This document shows positions 1-8,796 of a stretch of 64,000 nt of DNA, piece by piece (the first letter of the stretch is position 1; the number at the start of each line of letters is the position of its first letter). The notes under the pieces were generated by a model that worked only from the letters and a program-made list of their open reading frames with translations, ran no database searches and was not told where the DNA came from. The DNA is from Bacteroidales bacterium (GTDB lineage Bacteria; Bacteroidota; Bacteroidia; Bacteroidales; UBA12077). A program made the translations under genes and the position numbers. Location: positions 9,480 to 73,479 of the forward strand of contig DMBU01000108.1 in the NCBI GenBank assembly GCA_003446015.1, given 5' to 3'.

Positions 1-1150
1 GTAAAATTGACTTAATCTTTAACAAATTAGATAATTTAATGTTTCCAACCACATAACTATGATCCGGTCCAGAGTATTTTTCTGAGATATTTTCAAACTC
101 AAAATAACTGAAATCAACCATGTTTTTATATCTCAAATAAATCTCTATTTCATGATCTGTTTTGTATTTCAATTTCTTAAAATATTTCTGTTTCTTGTAT
201 TCATATTTATAATTATGTGATCGGGCAGTAATATCGGACAACACAGCCGAACCTGTTGGATAACCTCCCGCCCCTTTCCCAAACATAAACTGCTTGTCGT
301 AAAACTCACCCTGAATTACAACCCCGTTATACTCGTCTTCAACATTATAAATATACTTATCCGGACGAACTAAACGTGGGATTACAAACATGGTGAATGA
401 TTCATCATCCAGTTTTAAAACCTGTGCAACTAATTTCAATTTCAGATTTTTCTCTCGTGCATACTGAATATCGTATTCTTTTAATCTTGATATTCCATAA
501 TTAAAAACCAGATCGGGTTGAACAAATGTTCCTAATGCATGAGTGGCGATAATTATCAACTTATATAAAGAGTCGAATCCATCCACATCCAAACTTGGGT
601 TGCTTTCTGCAAATCCCAATTCCTGAGCCTGTTTCAATGCAGTATTATAATCCAATCCTTCGTTAAAGATTTTAGATAAAATGTAATTTGATGATCCGTT
701 CAGAATTCCGGTTACAGATTTCAGCAAATCGTTATCGTAATACTCTTCAATATTACGGATGATTGGAATACTTCCACAAGCCGAAGCATCATATAATAGA
801 GATGTGTTTGTTTCTTCCTGCAATTTTATTAACTCATCTAAATGATGAGCTAACATTTTTTTGTTTCCTGAAACAACACTCTTATTATTTAGCAAACAAC
901 GTTTGACAATATCGTAAGCTTCATCTGCATCGTCGATTAATTCAACAACCAGATTAATATCTTTATCATTTATGATATCTTCTTTATTGAATGTAAACTG
1001 ATCTTCGCTTAATGATCTCTTTTTATCTTTCTGTTTCACACATATTCTGCTAACACTCGCATCGACTGTTTTGCTGTGTTTAAGAACATGGTAAAGACTT
1101 TCGCCAACAACTCCGTAGCCAAAAAGTCCAATATTTATTTTTTGATTCAT
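1..1150 (-). CDS. hom: homoserine dehydrogenase, 3' end cut by window edge
   Basis: NADPH-dependent reduction of aspartate semialdehyde to homoserine, the branch point to methionine and threonine. The frame opens with ATG at 1150 (MNQKINIGLFGYGVVGES) and runs without a stop to base 2, 383 codons. The N-terminal GxGxxG-type Rossmann motif is GYGVVG at about residues 11-16. Catalytic-domain blocks such as GNKKMLAHH and LNGSSNYILSKI are clear, and the stretch GKGAGGYPTGSAVLSDI near residue 315 is a family hallmark. No kinase domain is fused. It is the last visible gene of the aspartate kinase-metY-metX-hom series, separated from metX by a palindrome-rich gap. The usual length is somewhat above 400 residues, so only a short C-terminal piece is missing. 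Confidence 0.95.
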   Translation of the reverse strand, partial: MNQKINIGLFGYGVVGESLYHVLKHSKTVDASVSRICVKQKDKKRSLSEDQFTFNKEDIINDKDINLVVELIDDADEAYDIVKRCLLNNKSVVSGNKKMLAHHLDELIKLQEETNTSLLYDASACGSIPIIRNIEEYYDNDLLKSVTGILNGSSNYILSKIFNEGLDYNTALKQAQELGFAESNPSLDVDGFDSLYKLIIIATHALGTFVQPDLVFNYGISRLKEYDIQYAREKNLKLKLVAQVLKLDDESFTMFVIPRLVRPDKYIYNVEDEYNGVVIQGEFYDKQFMFGKGAGGYPTGSAVLSDITARSHNYKYEYKKQKYFKKLKYKTDHEIEIYLRYKNMVDFSYFEFENISEKYSGPDHSYVVGNIKLSNLLKIKSIL

Positions 1151-1198
1151 TTTAATATCTTTTATGATTTTAAAATAGAATGCTGATGAAACTTTGCC

Positions 1199-1285
1199 GG
1201 GCTAAAGCCCTTATTTGGCTTTCTTTTCTAACCCTGGCCTTAAGGCCAGGGTCAAACTAATTACTACTAACAGGACTTTAGTCCT
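1199..1285. repeat. three palindromes with CTWAAG-type centres
   Basis: Between metX and hom lie three short perfect palindromes: gggctaaagccc (1199-1210), a 22-base one at 1231-1252 with arms ACCCTGGCC, and aggactttagtcct (1272-1285). Their arms differ but each is self-complementary round a CTAAAG, TTAA or CTTTAG centre. The same design recurs at 6615-6636 and 19807-19864. They look like REP-type intergenic elements rather than terminators, since no T-tract follows. Confidence 0.7.
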
Positions 1286-1303
1286 TATTTAGTGTTCAAC
1301 ATT

Positions 1304-2317
1304 CTAATTTCTTAAAAACTCGTTAATGATTTTTGTTAATTGTTCTGTTTCAATTAAAAAACCATCATGACCATACAATGAATCAATTTCAATGAATTTA
1401 GAATTTGGAATATACTTTTGTACTTCCCTGATCTCATCAGGGAAAAACAAAATATCGGATGATATTGCTATCAATAAAGACTTAGCTTGAATACCTGATA
1501 ATGCCTTTTCTATTCCACCTCTGTTCCGACCAACATTATGCGTGTCGAAGGATTTGGAAATAGAAATGTATGAATAGGCATTAAATCTTTTAACTAATTT
1601 TTCACCCTGATATTGCTGATACGAAACCGCTCTGAAATTTTCCAGTTTTTCTTCCGTGTCGTGCTGAGTTTTATTGTAGGTTGCAGCATTTCTATAGCTT
1701 AACAAAGCAATAGTCCGTGCTGCTTTTAAACCTGCTGAGCCAGCTGTTTCGTGATTGTTTTTGAATGTAGGATCGGCATTAATAGCCAACCGCTGCGATT
1801 CATTAATAGCAATATTCCAGGGTGAAGCAAAAGCTCCGCTAACAATAAAAACCAAATTCTCAATCAAAGAAGGATTCATAATACTCCATTCCAATGCCTG
1901 AAAGCTGCCAATTGATCCACCAGTAATCATAAAGATTTTTGAAATGCCCAAATGCTCTCTTAACAGCTCATGTGCATTTACCATATCTCTAATGGTGATT
2001 AATGGAAAATCGTGATAATATGGTTTTCCGGTTTTCGAATTTACAGATAAAGGTCCCGTGGTACCATAGCAGGAACCTAAAAAATTCGCACATACAATAA
2101 AATATTTTGATGTGTCGAATAGTAATCCATCACCAACCATATTTGGCCACCAGTCAGCAACATCGGAGTTAGCAGTTAATGCATGACAAACCCATATTAC
2201 ATTATCTTTTGCTGCATTTAATTCACCAACAGCGTGATAAGCAATTTGAATCTCGTGCAATAATTGCCCGTTTTCAAGTTTGAATTCTTCTTTGTGTTGA
2301 AATTGATGTTGTGTCAT
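1304..2317 (-). CDS. metX: homoserine O-acetyltransferase
   Basis: Activates homoserine by acyl transfer from acetyl-CoA for direct sulfhydrylation by MetY. The 337 residues form an alpha/beta hydrolase fold. The nucleophile elbow is GGSIGS at 133-138 with Ser135 as nucleophile, and the triad is completed by Asp288 (SSDILFFPDE) and His317 (YGHDGFLIE). The oxyanion block GSCYGTTGP sits at 81-89. It follows metY by about 110 bases on the same strand, so it is most likely co-transcribed from the SAM-responsive promoter upstream of the aspartate kinase. Acetyl rather than succinyl specificity is inferred from the family and the neighbouring metY. It starts with ATG at 2317. Confidence 0.95.
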   Translation of the reverse strand: MTQHQFQHKEEFKLENGQLLHEIQIAYHAVGELNAAKDNVIWVCHALTANSDVADWWPNMVGDGLLFDTSKYFIVCANFLGSCYGTTGPLSVNSKTGKPYYHDFPLITIRDMVNAHELLREHLGISKIFMITGGSIGSFQALEWSIMNPSLIENLVFIVSGAFASPWNIAINESQRLAINADPTFKNNHETAGSAGLKAARTIALLSYRNAATYNKTQHDTEEKLENFRAVSYQQYQGEKLVKRFNAYSYISISKSFDTHNVGRNRGGIEKALSGIQAKSLLIAISSDILFFPDEIREVQKYIPNSKFIEIDSLYGHDGFLIETEQLTKIINEFLRN

Positions 2318-2425
2318 AATTGTTTTTATTAAGCGGATGCCGAAATATAATAGAATTTTTTAATTATTTGGAGGATAATTAACTTCGTACAAACCCTATT
2401 TTTGACTCGGCATCCAGCTTATAGT

Positions 2426-3751
2426 TTAAGTAGCCAATGGTAACTCATATTCAAAATGGTTTACTTTCTTGCTATTAACTATTTTGAAAGCTTGTTCAAA
2501 ATCGTCAATAATATCGTCGATATGTTCCAGTCCGACCGAGACTCGCAACAAGCCGGGAGTTACTCCGGCTTTGATTTGCTCGTCGTGGGTCAATTGCTGA
2601 TGCGTTGTAGCAGCAGGCAAAATAATCAGAGTTTTAGCATCGCCAACATTAGCCAAATGGCTAACTAATTTTAAGTTATCGACAAATTTTGTTGCCTTTT
2701 CAATTCCTCCTTTGATCTCAAATGATAATACTCCTCCAAAACCATGTTTTAAATATTTCAACGCATTTTTGTGATTCAAATCGTTCGGCAATCCTGGATA
2801 ACTTACTTTTTCCACATTTTTATTTTTACTTAGCCAGTCGGCGAGTAAAAGCGCATTATCGACATGTTTTTGAACTCTGAAAGAAAGTGTTTCAAGTCCT
2901 TGTAATAATAAAAAGGAATTAAAAGGACTAATTGCAGGGCCAAAATCACGTAAGCCTTCAACTCTAGCACGAATGATAAAAGCCAATTCACCGAATGATT
3001 CAGAATAGATTAATCCGTGATAACCTTCGGATGGTTCAGAGAATTGCGTGAATTTACCATTTCCCCAATTATAATTTCCGGCATCCACAATAACACCACC
3101 CATGCTGGTTCCATGTCCACCAATCCATTTGGTGGCCGATTCGACAACTATATTGGCTCCTAAATCAATTGGCTTACAAAGAAAACCACAAGCACCAAAA
3201 GTGTTATCAACAATTAAAGGAATATCAAATTTTTGAGCCAAATTAGAGATTGATTCAAAATCAGGAACTGAAAATCCCGGATTTCCAATGGTTTCCACAT
3301 AAATTGCTTTAGTATTTTCGTCAATAAGAGGTTCTAAATCAGTTGCCTTATCCGATTTTGCAAAACGTACATCAACTCCCAGGTTTCTGAACGAAACTTT
3401 GAATTGATTGTATGAACCACCATACAAATAAGGTGATGAAACAAAATTATCACCTTGTTTTAAGATATTGTTTAAAGCAACGAACTGTGCTGCATGACCT
3501 GAAGCCACAACCAAAGCTGCTTTACCCCCTTCCAATGCTGCAATACGTTTTTCTAAAACGTCGGTTGTTGGGTTCATCAAACGGGTATAGATATTCCCGA
3601 ATTCTTTCAATGCAAACAGATTTGCGCCATGTTCTGAATTCCTGAAATTATACGATGTAGTTTGATATATCGGGACCGCTCTTGATCCCGTTACAGGATC
3701 GGGCTGTTGTCCTGCATGAATTTGTAATGTTTCGTATTTTAAATTTTTCAT
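2426..3751 (-). CDS. metY: O-acetylhomoserine sulfhydrylase
   Basis: PLP enzyme that makes homocysteine from O-acetylhomoserine and sulfide. The 441 residues match the usual length for this Cys/Met-metabolism family. The Schiff-base lysine is Lys208 in SATKWIGGHG. Other recognisable blocks are YTRLMNPTTDVLE near 55-67, ALVVASGHAAQ near 79-89 and VDNTFGACGF near 181-190. Its end lies just before metX and its start is 18 bases downstream of the aspartate kinase stop, giving a tight ask-metY pair. The length and the GHG motif after the lysine favour OAH sulfhydrylase over cystathionine gamma-synthase. Confidence 0.95.
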   Translation of the reverse strand: MKNLKYETLQIHAGQQPDPVTGSRAVPIYQTTSYNFRNSEHGANLFALKEFGNIYTRLMNPTTDVLEKRIAALEGGKAALVVASGHAAQFVALNNILKQGDNFVSSPYLYGGSYNQFKVSFRNLGVDVRFAKSDKATDLEPLIDENTKAIYVETIGNPGFSVPDFESISNLAQKFDIPLIVDNTFGACGFLCKPIDLGANIVVESATKWIGGHGTSMGGVIVDAGNYNWGNGKFTQFSEPSEGYHGLIYSESFGELAFIIRARVEGLRDFGPAISPFNSFLLLQGLETLSFRVQKHVDNALLLADWLSKNKNVEKVSYPGLPNDLNHKNALKYLKHGFGGVLSFEIKGGIEKATKFVDNLKLVSHLANVGDAKTLIILPAATTHQQLTHDEQIKAGVTPGLLRVSVGLEHIDDIIDDFEQAFKIVNSKKVNHFEYELPLAT

Positions 3752-3769
3752 TTTCTTATTTATTAATTT

Positions 3770-5170
3770 TTAAACACAAGCATCGCAACAACAATCCTGT
3801 TTAACAAAAAACTCTTCATGTATTTCTCGAACTGTTTCATTGCGATCGACTTGATTCACTATAAAATAAACAGCAACCGAACTTGCTCCGAAAGAAATTA
3901 TTTGAATATTAATTCCTTTTCTTGCTACTGCTGTAAATAAACGACCAGCTACTCCGTATCTGGATGTTAATCCTTCACCTACTGCAGCAATTAGTGAAAT
4001 ATTGCTAATAAATTCAAATTGATTAATCCCATGAATATCTTTCAGTAGATTTGCTTTTTTAACTTTTAAAAGATCATCCTGAGAAAGTAAAATATTGATT
4101 GTTGTTTGAGAGGTAATTACCGATTTGATATTTATTCCGGCTTTATCTAATTCAACAGTTGATTTAGCTAAGATTCCAGGTTTAATTCCAACTCCAGAAC
4201 CATGCAATTTTAATATTCCAAAATTGTCGCTATAGGATACACTTTTAATTATACCATCACAAACAGTTTCCTTTCCATTAATGATCGTTAAAGGGTGAAG
4301 GCCGTTAATTGAATCATTGATATCAAAAATTCGAATTGGAATTTTTTTCTCTACTAAAGGCTCCGGAGTTCTGGGATGCAAAATCTGAGATCCAAAATAT
4401 GCCAGTTCTGCCGCTTCAGCATAAGTTAATGATTCGATATTTACCGCATCAAATACTATTTTTGGATCAGCACTTAAAAAGCCTTTTACATCTTTCCATA
4501 AATCCAGCGACTCTGCATTTAAACATGCTGCTATTGAAGCTGCTGAATAATCGCTTCCTCCTCTACCCAGTAAAGTAGTTTTACCTTCCTTAGAAACTCC
4601 GTAAAATCCTGGGATAATATATGTCTTACTTGATTCAAAGTTCTTTGGAATTTCATGTTCCGACAATTCAAAATCTACAGTTGCATTTTTAAACTCGCCA
4701 TCGGTAATTAAGCCAATTTCTTCAGGGAATGCTTCTACATTCTGAATATCAGCCTGTTTTAAGACAAATGAAAGAACCAGAGAACTTAATCTCTCTCCAT
4801 AACTCAGAATCTCATCATAAATAGAATTTGGAACGTCATTTAAATTCTTAATCTCTAACAGAAATCCTTTCAACATATTTAACCTTTTATCCAATTCCTG
4901 TTTAAATTCAAAGATTAGATTTTCGTTCGAAATATTTTCTACAATAATTGCTAATTTCTGATTGTTAATGTTTTGAATAAAATGATCGATATCCAATTTC
5001 CCCTGAGCAGATAATTCTAATGATTCAATCAAATAATTAGTCATCCCATAAAATGCAGATACTACAATTACAAGTGGTTTCTCATAATTGCAAATTGCTT
5101 TGAACACTTTTTTTATTCCGTCTTTATCTTTTAAGTTCGAACCACCGAACTTAATAACATTGTAAGCCAT
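3770..5170 (-). CDS. monofunctional aspartate kinase with ACT domains
   Basis: Phosphorylates aspartate, the first step of the pathway to methionine, threonine and lysine. The 466 residues start with the kinase motif KFGGSNLKD (7-15). The nucleotide and aspartate block LLGRGGSDYSAA lies near 200-211. Two ACT-like regulatory segments occupy about 310-455 (VGIKPGILAKSTVELDKAGINIKSV and ISLIAAVGEGLTSRYGVAGRLF as neighbouring parts). It is the first gene after the SAM-I riboswitch, so this copy is probably dedicated to methionine supply. The protein ends in an unusual cysteine-rich tail (CCCDACV). Which amino acid, if any, inhibits it through ACT is not visible. Confidence 0.93.
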   Translation of the reverse strand: MAYNVIKFGGSNLKDKDGIKKVFKAICNYEKPLVIVVSAFYGMTNYLIESLELSAQGKLDIDHFIQNINNQKLAIIVENISNENLIFEFKQELDKRLNMLKGFLLEIKNLNDVPNSIYDEILSYGERLSSLVLSFVLKQADIQNVEAFPEEIGLITDGEFKNATVDFELSEHEIPKNFESSKTYIIPGFYGVSKEGKTTLLGRGGSDYSAASIAACLNAESLDLWKDVKGFLSADPKIVFDAVNIESLTYAEAAELAYFGSQILHPRTPEPLVEKKIPIRIFDINDSINGLHPLTIINGKETVCDGIIKSVSYSDNFGILKLHGSGVGIKPGILAKSTVELDKAGINIKSVITSQTTINILLSQDDLLKVKKANLLKDIHGINQFEFISNISLIAAVGEGLTSRYGVAGRLFTAVARKGINIQIISFGASSVAVYFIVNQVDRNETVREIHEEFFVKQDCCCDACV

Positions 5171-5252
5171 CTTTTTAAAATTTTACAAATTAATACACTC
5201 CCACTTTGGGCTACGCAAATAATATTCGGAAAGACATTAATCAACTCTCCGA

Positions 5253-5363
5253 CTAGCGCATGCACATAGGCAGCAATGGCATTGTAAAATTGTTAAACCA
5301 AAAATGGCTTGTAATAACAAAACCCAATACGGAACAACTTTTACAAAAAAATTCTTTTTTCAT
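5253..5363 (-). other. possible 36-codon leader ORF between riboswitch and aspartate kinase
   Basis: Downstream of the SAM-I aptamer a short frame starts with ATG at 5363 and stops with TAG at 5253. It ends in MPLLPMCMR, so three of its last nine residues are methionine. It could be a translated leader that adds methionine-tRNA sensing to the riboswitch, or chance. No strong ribosome-binding site is visible, which is not informative in this phylum. Confidence 0.25.
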
Positions 5364-5379
5364 GATTTTTTGCGTTTAG

Positions 5380-5494
5380 TTTATAATTTCCCATCGACTT
5401 ATGTCGAAATTGGGTTAGGTATTGGCACCTTTGAACATTTTGTTCCGGTTGCCAGAGGTTCACAGAGCCTAATCTCTCCCCTCTTCTTTATAAA
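5380..5494 (-). promoter_or_regulatory. SAM-I (S-box) riboswitch aptamer
   Basis: Read on the minus strand, the segment has the SAM-I signature: GGGGAGAG, then GGCTCTGTGAACC, then CTGGCAACC, and AAGGTGCCAATACC. P1 is closed by TTTATAA (5488-5494) with TTATAAA (5380-5386). P3 is GGAAC/GTTC, and P4 is a hairpin with TCGAC/GTCGA arms flanked by CCCA/TGGG. It sits between a good promoter and the aspartate kinase. SAM binding is expected to turn down the ask-metY-metX-hom operon. The expression platform lies between 5379 and 5171. No classic GC-rich terminator is evident there, but an alternative pairing of 5409-5416 with 5321-5328 is possible. Confidence 0.93.
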
Positions 5495-5532
5495 TCAAAC
5501 GCCCTTTGGAAAGGATGTTTGAAATGATGCAA

Positions 5533-5565
5533 CAAAGATAAAGACAAATTTTTGAAATATGCAAA
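5533..5565 (-). promoter_or_regulatory. Bacteroidota-type promoter of the methionine operon
   Basis: On the minus strand TTTG (5562-5565) is followed after 21 bases by TATCTTTG (5533-5540), a full match to the TTTG / TAnnTTTG promoter of this phylum. Transcription would start near 5527, just before the riboswitch, giving a leader of about 355 bases. Confidence 0.75.
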
Positions 5566-5581
5566 TTTGATTTTTATTCAA

Positions 5582-5607
5582 CAAAAAATCCAGCCAGATG
5601 CTGGATT
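5582..5607 (-). terminator. terminator after the DUF4412-like gene
   Basis: On the minus strand AATCCAGC and GCTGGATT form an 8-bp stem with a 5-base loop followed by a T-run (5582-5588). It closes the transcript of the gene ending at 5631 and separates it from the methionine operon promoter. Confidence 0.75.
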
Positions 5608-5630
5608 CGAGTTAATATGGCAAGCTATTT

Positions 5631-6446
5631 TTATTCCTGCTCTTCAAGTCCAATTTCCAATAAACTTACTTTTTGATAATCGGCAGGAGGTATAAATTCA
5701 GATGCCTCTACGGATGATTTTTTAAGATTGGTAACCTCGGAAATAGATTCATAACCACCATTGTAATTAATAGATTTTAAAGGGAATCCTTTTTTTGCAA
5801 ATTCAATATATTTTTCGTTGTTCTGATAAAATGCATGTGTTCCAGCCTGACTTGTAAAATCTCCAAAAATGGTATAAAACTTATTTATGTCAAATTCTTC
5901 GTGAGGTCTGCTCGACTCAGAAAGCCATGCTTCTTCTTTTATAGCTTCATTTACAGTTATGGAATATTTATATGCTATGTGCCCTGCTATTCGTTCTTTT
6001 TCTCCCGTTTTTTCAATTTTCAATTCATACTCTTCGGGTTCTTCACCAGCAAATTTTGAAGGATTATCGATGCTTTCCATCATGCCCTGATACATTTTAC
6101 GAATCATTTCTTTTTGCTCATCACGGGCAGTTTTTAATTGCTCCTCCATAGCCAATTGCATGGCATCTTTAATCTCTTTCTTATAATCTGCAACCTTTCC
6201 AGTCCAGTACACTTTCTTTACCGGACTCATTATGGTAATCATTTCAGTGTTTAAATTAAACATGGTTACCATTTCGGGCTGAACAACTTTCATAATATTG
6301 CCTTGAAGGTAAATTGTTTCGATCAATGCTGTTTCCACACCTTCGTCGGAATCGTAACTTTGCTGTGTTATAACCCATCCGGCAGTAGCTTGAAGATTAA
6401 TCAATAATGTAAAAACTAGTATATAAAGGATTTTTGCTTTTTTCAT
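5631..6446 (-). CDS. secreted DUF4412-like protein of unknown function
   Basis: A 271-residue protein with an N-terminal signal peptide (about residues 1-22, MKKAKILYILVFTLLINL then QATAGW). The mature part carries the pattern of DUF4412/LolA-like periplasmic proteins: a query of ligand-like beta strands (IMKVVQPEMVTMFNLNTEMITIMSPVKKVYWTG as separate strands), a charged helical stretch near 90-125, then a second beta section. A C-terminal acidic end (LLEIGLEEQE) follows. It stands alone with its own terminator. A role in envelope maintenance is only a guess, and the family match is from pattern recognition. Confidence 0.8.
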   Translation of the reverse strand: MKKAKILYILVFTLLINLQATAGWVITQQSYDSDEGVETALIETIYLQGNIMKVVQPEMVTMFNLNTEMITIMSPVKKVYWTGKVADYKKEIKDAMQLAMEEQLKTARDEQKEMIRKMYQGMMESIDNPSKFAGEEPEEYELKIEKTGEKERIAGHIAYKYSITVNEAIKEEAWLSESSRPHEEFDINKFYTIFGDFTSQAGTHAFYQNNEKYIEFAKKGFPLKSINYNGGYESISEVTNLKKSSVEASEFIPPADYQKVSLLEIGLEEQE

Positions 6447-6614
6447 TTCAATATGGTTTTTCAGATTTTACTTCTAATAACATACCAAAGATTTTAATAT
6501 TGCATGTTTCAAGATCAAAAGTAGAAATAAATTTTTAATTTGAAGGTCCTCAGAAGTTTTGTTTTGTTGAATTTGAAAAAAGAACTTTTACTCAGAACTA
6601 TAAGTTATAAATAG

Positions 6615-6636
6615 ATTCCGGCTTAAAGGCCGGAAT
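6615..6636. repeat. CTTAAAG-centred palindrome
   Basis: Arms ATTCCGGC and GCCGGAAT form a perfect 8-bp stem round TTAAAG. It has the same design as the palindromes at 1199-1285 and 19807-19864, and it lies between two gene blocks without a T-tract. Confidence 0.65.
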
Positions 6637-6648
6637 GACAATCTACAT

Positions 6649-6684
6649 TAAAAAAGCCCCTTGTGCATGTAGCAACAAAGGGCT
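6649..6684 (-). terminator. groESL terminator
   Basis: On the minus strand AGCCCTTTGT pairs with ACAAGGGGCT (one G-U pair), followed by six T. It lies 27 bases after the groEL stop. Confidence 0.85.
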
Positions 6685-6710
6685 GATAATATATAAAGTG
6701 ATGATTGCTT

Positions 6711-8345
6711 TTACATCATTCCCATTCCGCCACCCATTCCGCCTGCTGGCATTGGAGGCATTTCTTCTTCTTCTTCAACAATTACGCACTCAGTAGTTAA
6801 GAACATTCCTGCAATAGAAGCTGCATTTTCCAATGCAATACGAGCTACTTTTGTAGGGTCAATAACTCCGGATTCATACAAGTTTTCGTATTGATTTGTA
6901 CGAGCATTGTAGCCGTAATCAGCTTTTCCTTCTTTTACTTTTTGAACAATAACTGATCCTTCAATACCTGCATTTTCAACAATCTGGCGTAAAGGTTCTT
7001 CAATAGCTCTCTTAACGATTGCTATTCCAGTTGTTTCGTCTTCGTTTTCACCTTTTAATCCTTCTAATACAGCAATAGCACGAATATAACCAACTCCACC
7101 TCCAGGAATAATTCCTTCTTCAACTGCTGCACGAGTAGCACTTAATGCATCGTCAACACGGTCTTTCTTCTCTTTTAATTCCATTTCGCTGGCAGCACCT
7201 ACATAAATAACTGCTACACCACCCGACAATTTAGCTAAACGTTCTTGTAGTTTTTCTTTATCGTAATCAGAAGTTGAAGCTTCAATTTGAGATTTGATTT
7301 GATTAACACGTGCATCGATATTTTCTTTTGCACCATCTCCATTTACAATTGTAGTATTTTCTTTATCGATAGATATTTTTTCGCAAGTACCTAACATATC
7401 AAGAGAAGCCCCTTCTAATGTTAATCCTTTTTCTTCTGTTATTACAGTTCCTCCAGTAAGTACGGCTATATCTTCCAACATTTCTTTTCTTCTATCACCA
7501 AAACCCGGAGCTTTAACAGCGGCAACTTTTAATGAACCACGAATTTTATTAACCACTAAGGTAGCTAATGCTTCACCTTCGATATCTTCAGCTATAATCA
7601 TTAAAGGTTTTCCATTTTGTACAGAAGCTTCAAGAATAGGCATAAGATCTTTCATTGTAGAGATCTTTTTATCTGTAAGAAGTATGTATGGATGATCCAT
7701 TACAGCTTCCATTTTATCTGTATTTGTAACGAAGTATGGAGAAATATATCCACGATCGAATTGCATACCTTCAACGGTTTTTAATTCATCTTCAGTACCT
7801 TTAGCTTCCTCAACAGTTATAACTCCTTCTCTTCCTGCTGCTTTCATTGCATTAGCAATTAATTTGCCAATAGAAGAATCGTTATTTGCTGAAATCGTAG
7901 CTACTTGTTCTATTTTATCGTTTGACTCACCAACATCGTGAGACTGTTTTTTCAGGCTTTCTACAACCTTAGTTACAGCTTTATCGATACCACGTTTTAA
8001 ATCCATTGGATTAGCACCCGCAGTAACATTTTTAATACCAACATTAATTATTGATTGAGCTAAAACAGTAGCAGTTGTGGTACCATCACCAGCATCATCA
8101 TTTGTTTTTGATGCTACCTCTTTTACCATTTGTGCGCCTAAGTTTTCGAATTTATCTTTCAATTCGATTTCTTTTGCAACCGTAACACCATCTTTTGTTA
8201 CCTGTGGAGCACCAAATTTCTTTTCAATTACTACATTACGACCCTTTGGGCCTAAAGTAATCTTTACTGCATTTGCTAATTTATCAATTCCTTTTTTCAA
8301 TTGATCTCTAGCATCAATATCATATTTTAATTCTCTAGCTGCCAT
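6711..8345 (-). CDS. groL: chaperonin GroEL (Hsp60)
   Basis: ATP-driven folding chamber of the cytosol, working with GroES. The 544 residues cover the full family length. Clear signatures are LGPKGRNVVIEKKFGAP near 31-47, DGVTVAKEIEL near 52-62, VASKTNDDAGDGTTTATVLAQ near 78-98, and the late block AAVEEGIIPGGGVGYIRA near 404-421. The C-terminus is the usual GGM-rich tail (MPAGGMGGGMGMM). It follows groS by 33 bases in the same transcript and ends at a strong terminator. Nothing unusual was seen. Confidence 0.99.
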   Translation of the reverse strand: MAARELKYDIDARDQLKKGIDKLANAVKITLGPKGRNVVIEKKFGAPQVTKDGVTVAKEIELKDKFENLGAQMVKEVASKTNDDAGDGTTTATVLAQSIINVGIKNVTAGANPMDLKRGIDKAVTKVVESLKKQSHDVGESNDKIEQVATISANNDSSIGKLIANAMKAAGREGVITVEEAKGTEDELKTVEGMQFDRGYISPYFVTNTDKMEAVMDHPYILLTDKKISTMKDLMPILEASVQNGKPLMIIAEDIEGEALATLVVNKIRGSLKVAAVKAPGFGDRRKEMLEDIAVLTGGTVITEEKGLTLEGASLDMLGTCEKISIDKENTTIVNGDGAKENIDARVNQIKSQIEASTSDYDKEKLQERLAKLSGGVAVIYVGAASEMELKEKKDRVDDALSATRAAVEEGIIPGGGVGYIRAIAVLEGLKGENEDETTGIAIVKRAIEEPLRQIVENAGIEGSVIVQKVKEGKADYGYNARTNQYENLYESGVIDPTKVARIALENAASIAGMFLTTECVIVEEEEEMPPMPAGGMGGGMGMM

Positions 8346-8378
8346 TTTCTTTATTTTTTAATGATTTTACTTAACTAA

Positions 8379-8657
8379 TTATTCAACTAATAGAATGTCA
8401 TCTTCACGCATAATTAAATAATCTTTTCCATCGATCTTAATCTCTGTTCCAGAATATTTACCATAAATAACTACATCACCTGCTTTTAATGACATTGGCT
8501 CGTCTTTTTTTCCTTCACCAACAGCAATCACAGTTCCCTTTTGTGGTTTTTCCTGAGCTGAATCAGGAATAATAATTCCACTTGCAGTTTTTTCTTCAGC
8601 CTTATGCGACTCAACTAAAACTCGATCTTTTAATGGTCTATACTTAAATTCTGACAT
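8379..8657 (-). CDS. groS: co-chaperonin GroES (Hsp10)
   Basis: Lid of the GroEL chamber. The 92 residues include RPLKDRVLVESHKAEEKTASGIIIP split over residues 7-31 and the mobile-loop region EEKTASGII, plus VIYGKYSGTEIKIDGKDYLIM in the C-terminal half. It is the first gene of the groES-groEL transcript, with its own promoter at 8700-8728. No CIRCE element was seen. Confidence 0.99.
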   Translation of the reverse strand: MSEFKYRPLKDRVLVESHKAEEKTASGIIIPDSAQEKPQKGTVIAVGEGKKDEPMSLKAGDVVIYGKYSGTEIKIDGKDYLIMREDDILLVE

Positions 8658-8699
8658 TGTTATAAATATTTAAATTGTTAAACATATTTTTCTTTTCAC

Positions 8700-8728
8700 G
8701 AAACCTAGTGATCATAATTTGTGCCAAA
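8700..8728 (-). promoter_or_regulatory. promoter of groESL
   Basis: On the minus strand TTTG (8725-8728), 17 bases, then TAGGTTTC (8700-8707), one base off TAnnTTTG. The start point would lie about 36 bases before the groS ATG. Confidence 0.6.
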
Positions 8729-8737
8729 GGTTTTTAC

Positions 8738-8776
8738 ACAAAAAAAGTGTCAGCCTTTATGACAGACTGACACTTT
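8738..8776 (-). terminator. secG-operon terminator
   Basis: On the minus strand AAAGTGTCAG (8767-8776) pairs with CTGACACTTT (8744-8753), then T-run. It separates the lptE-secG operon from groESL. Confidence 0.85.
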
Positions 8777-8796
8777 ATATATTTTAAAACTAAGTT

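Noticed and set aside
5304..5522. 72-codon plus-strand ORF
   Set aside because: It is the antisense of the SAM-I riboswitch and its leader; no protein resemblance.
8700..8730. sigma54 promoter before groES
   Set aside because: TGGCAC is present, but the -12 element reads GA instead of GC. A sigma-A-type Bacteroidota promoter explains the region better.
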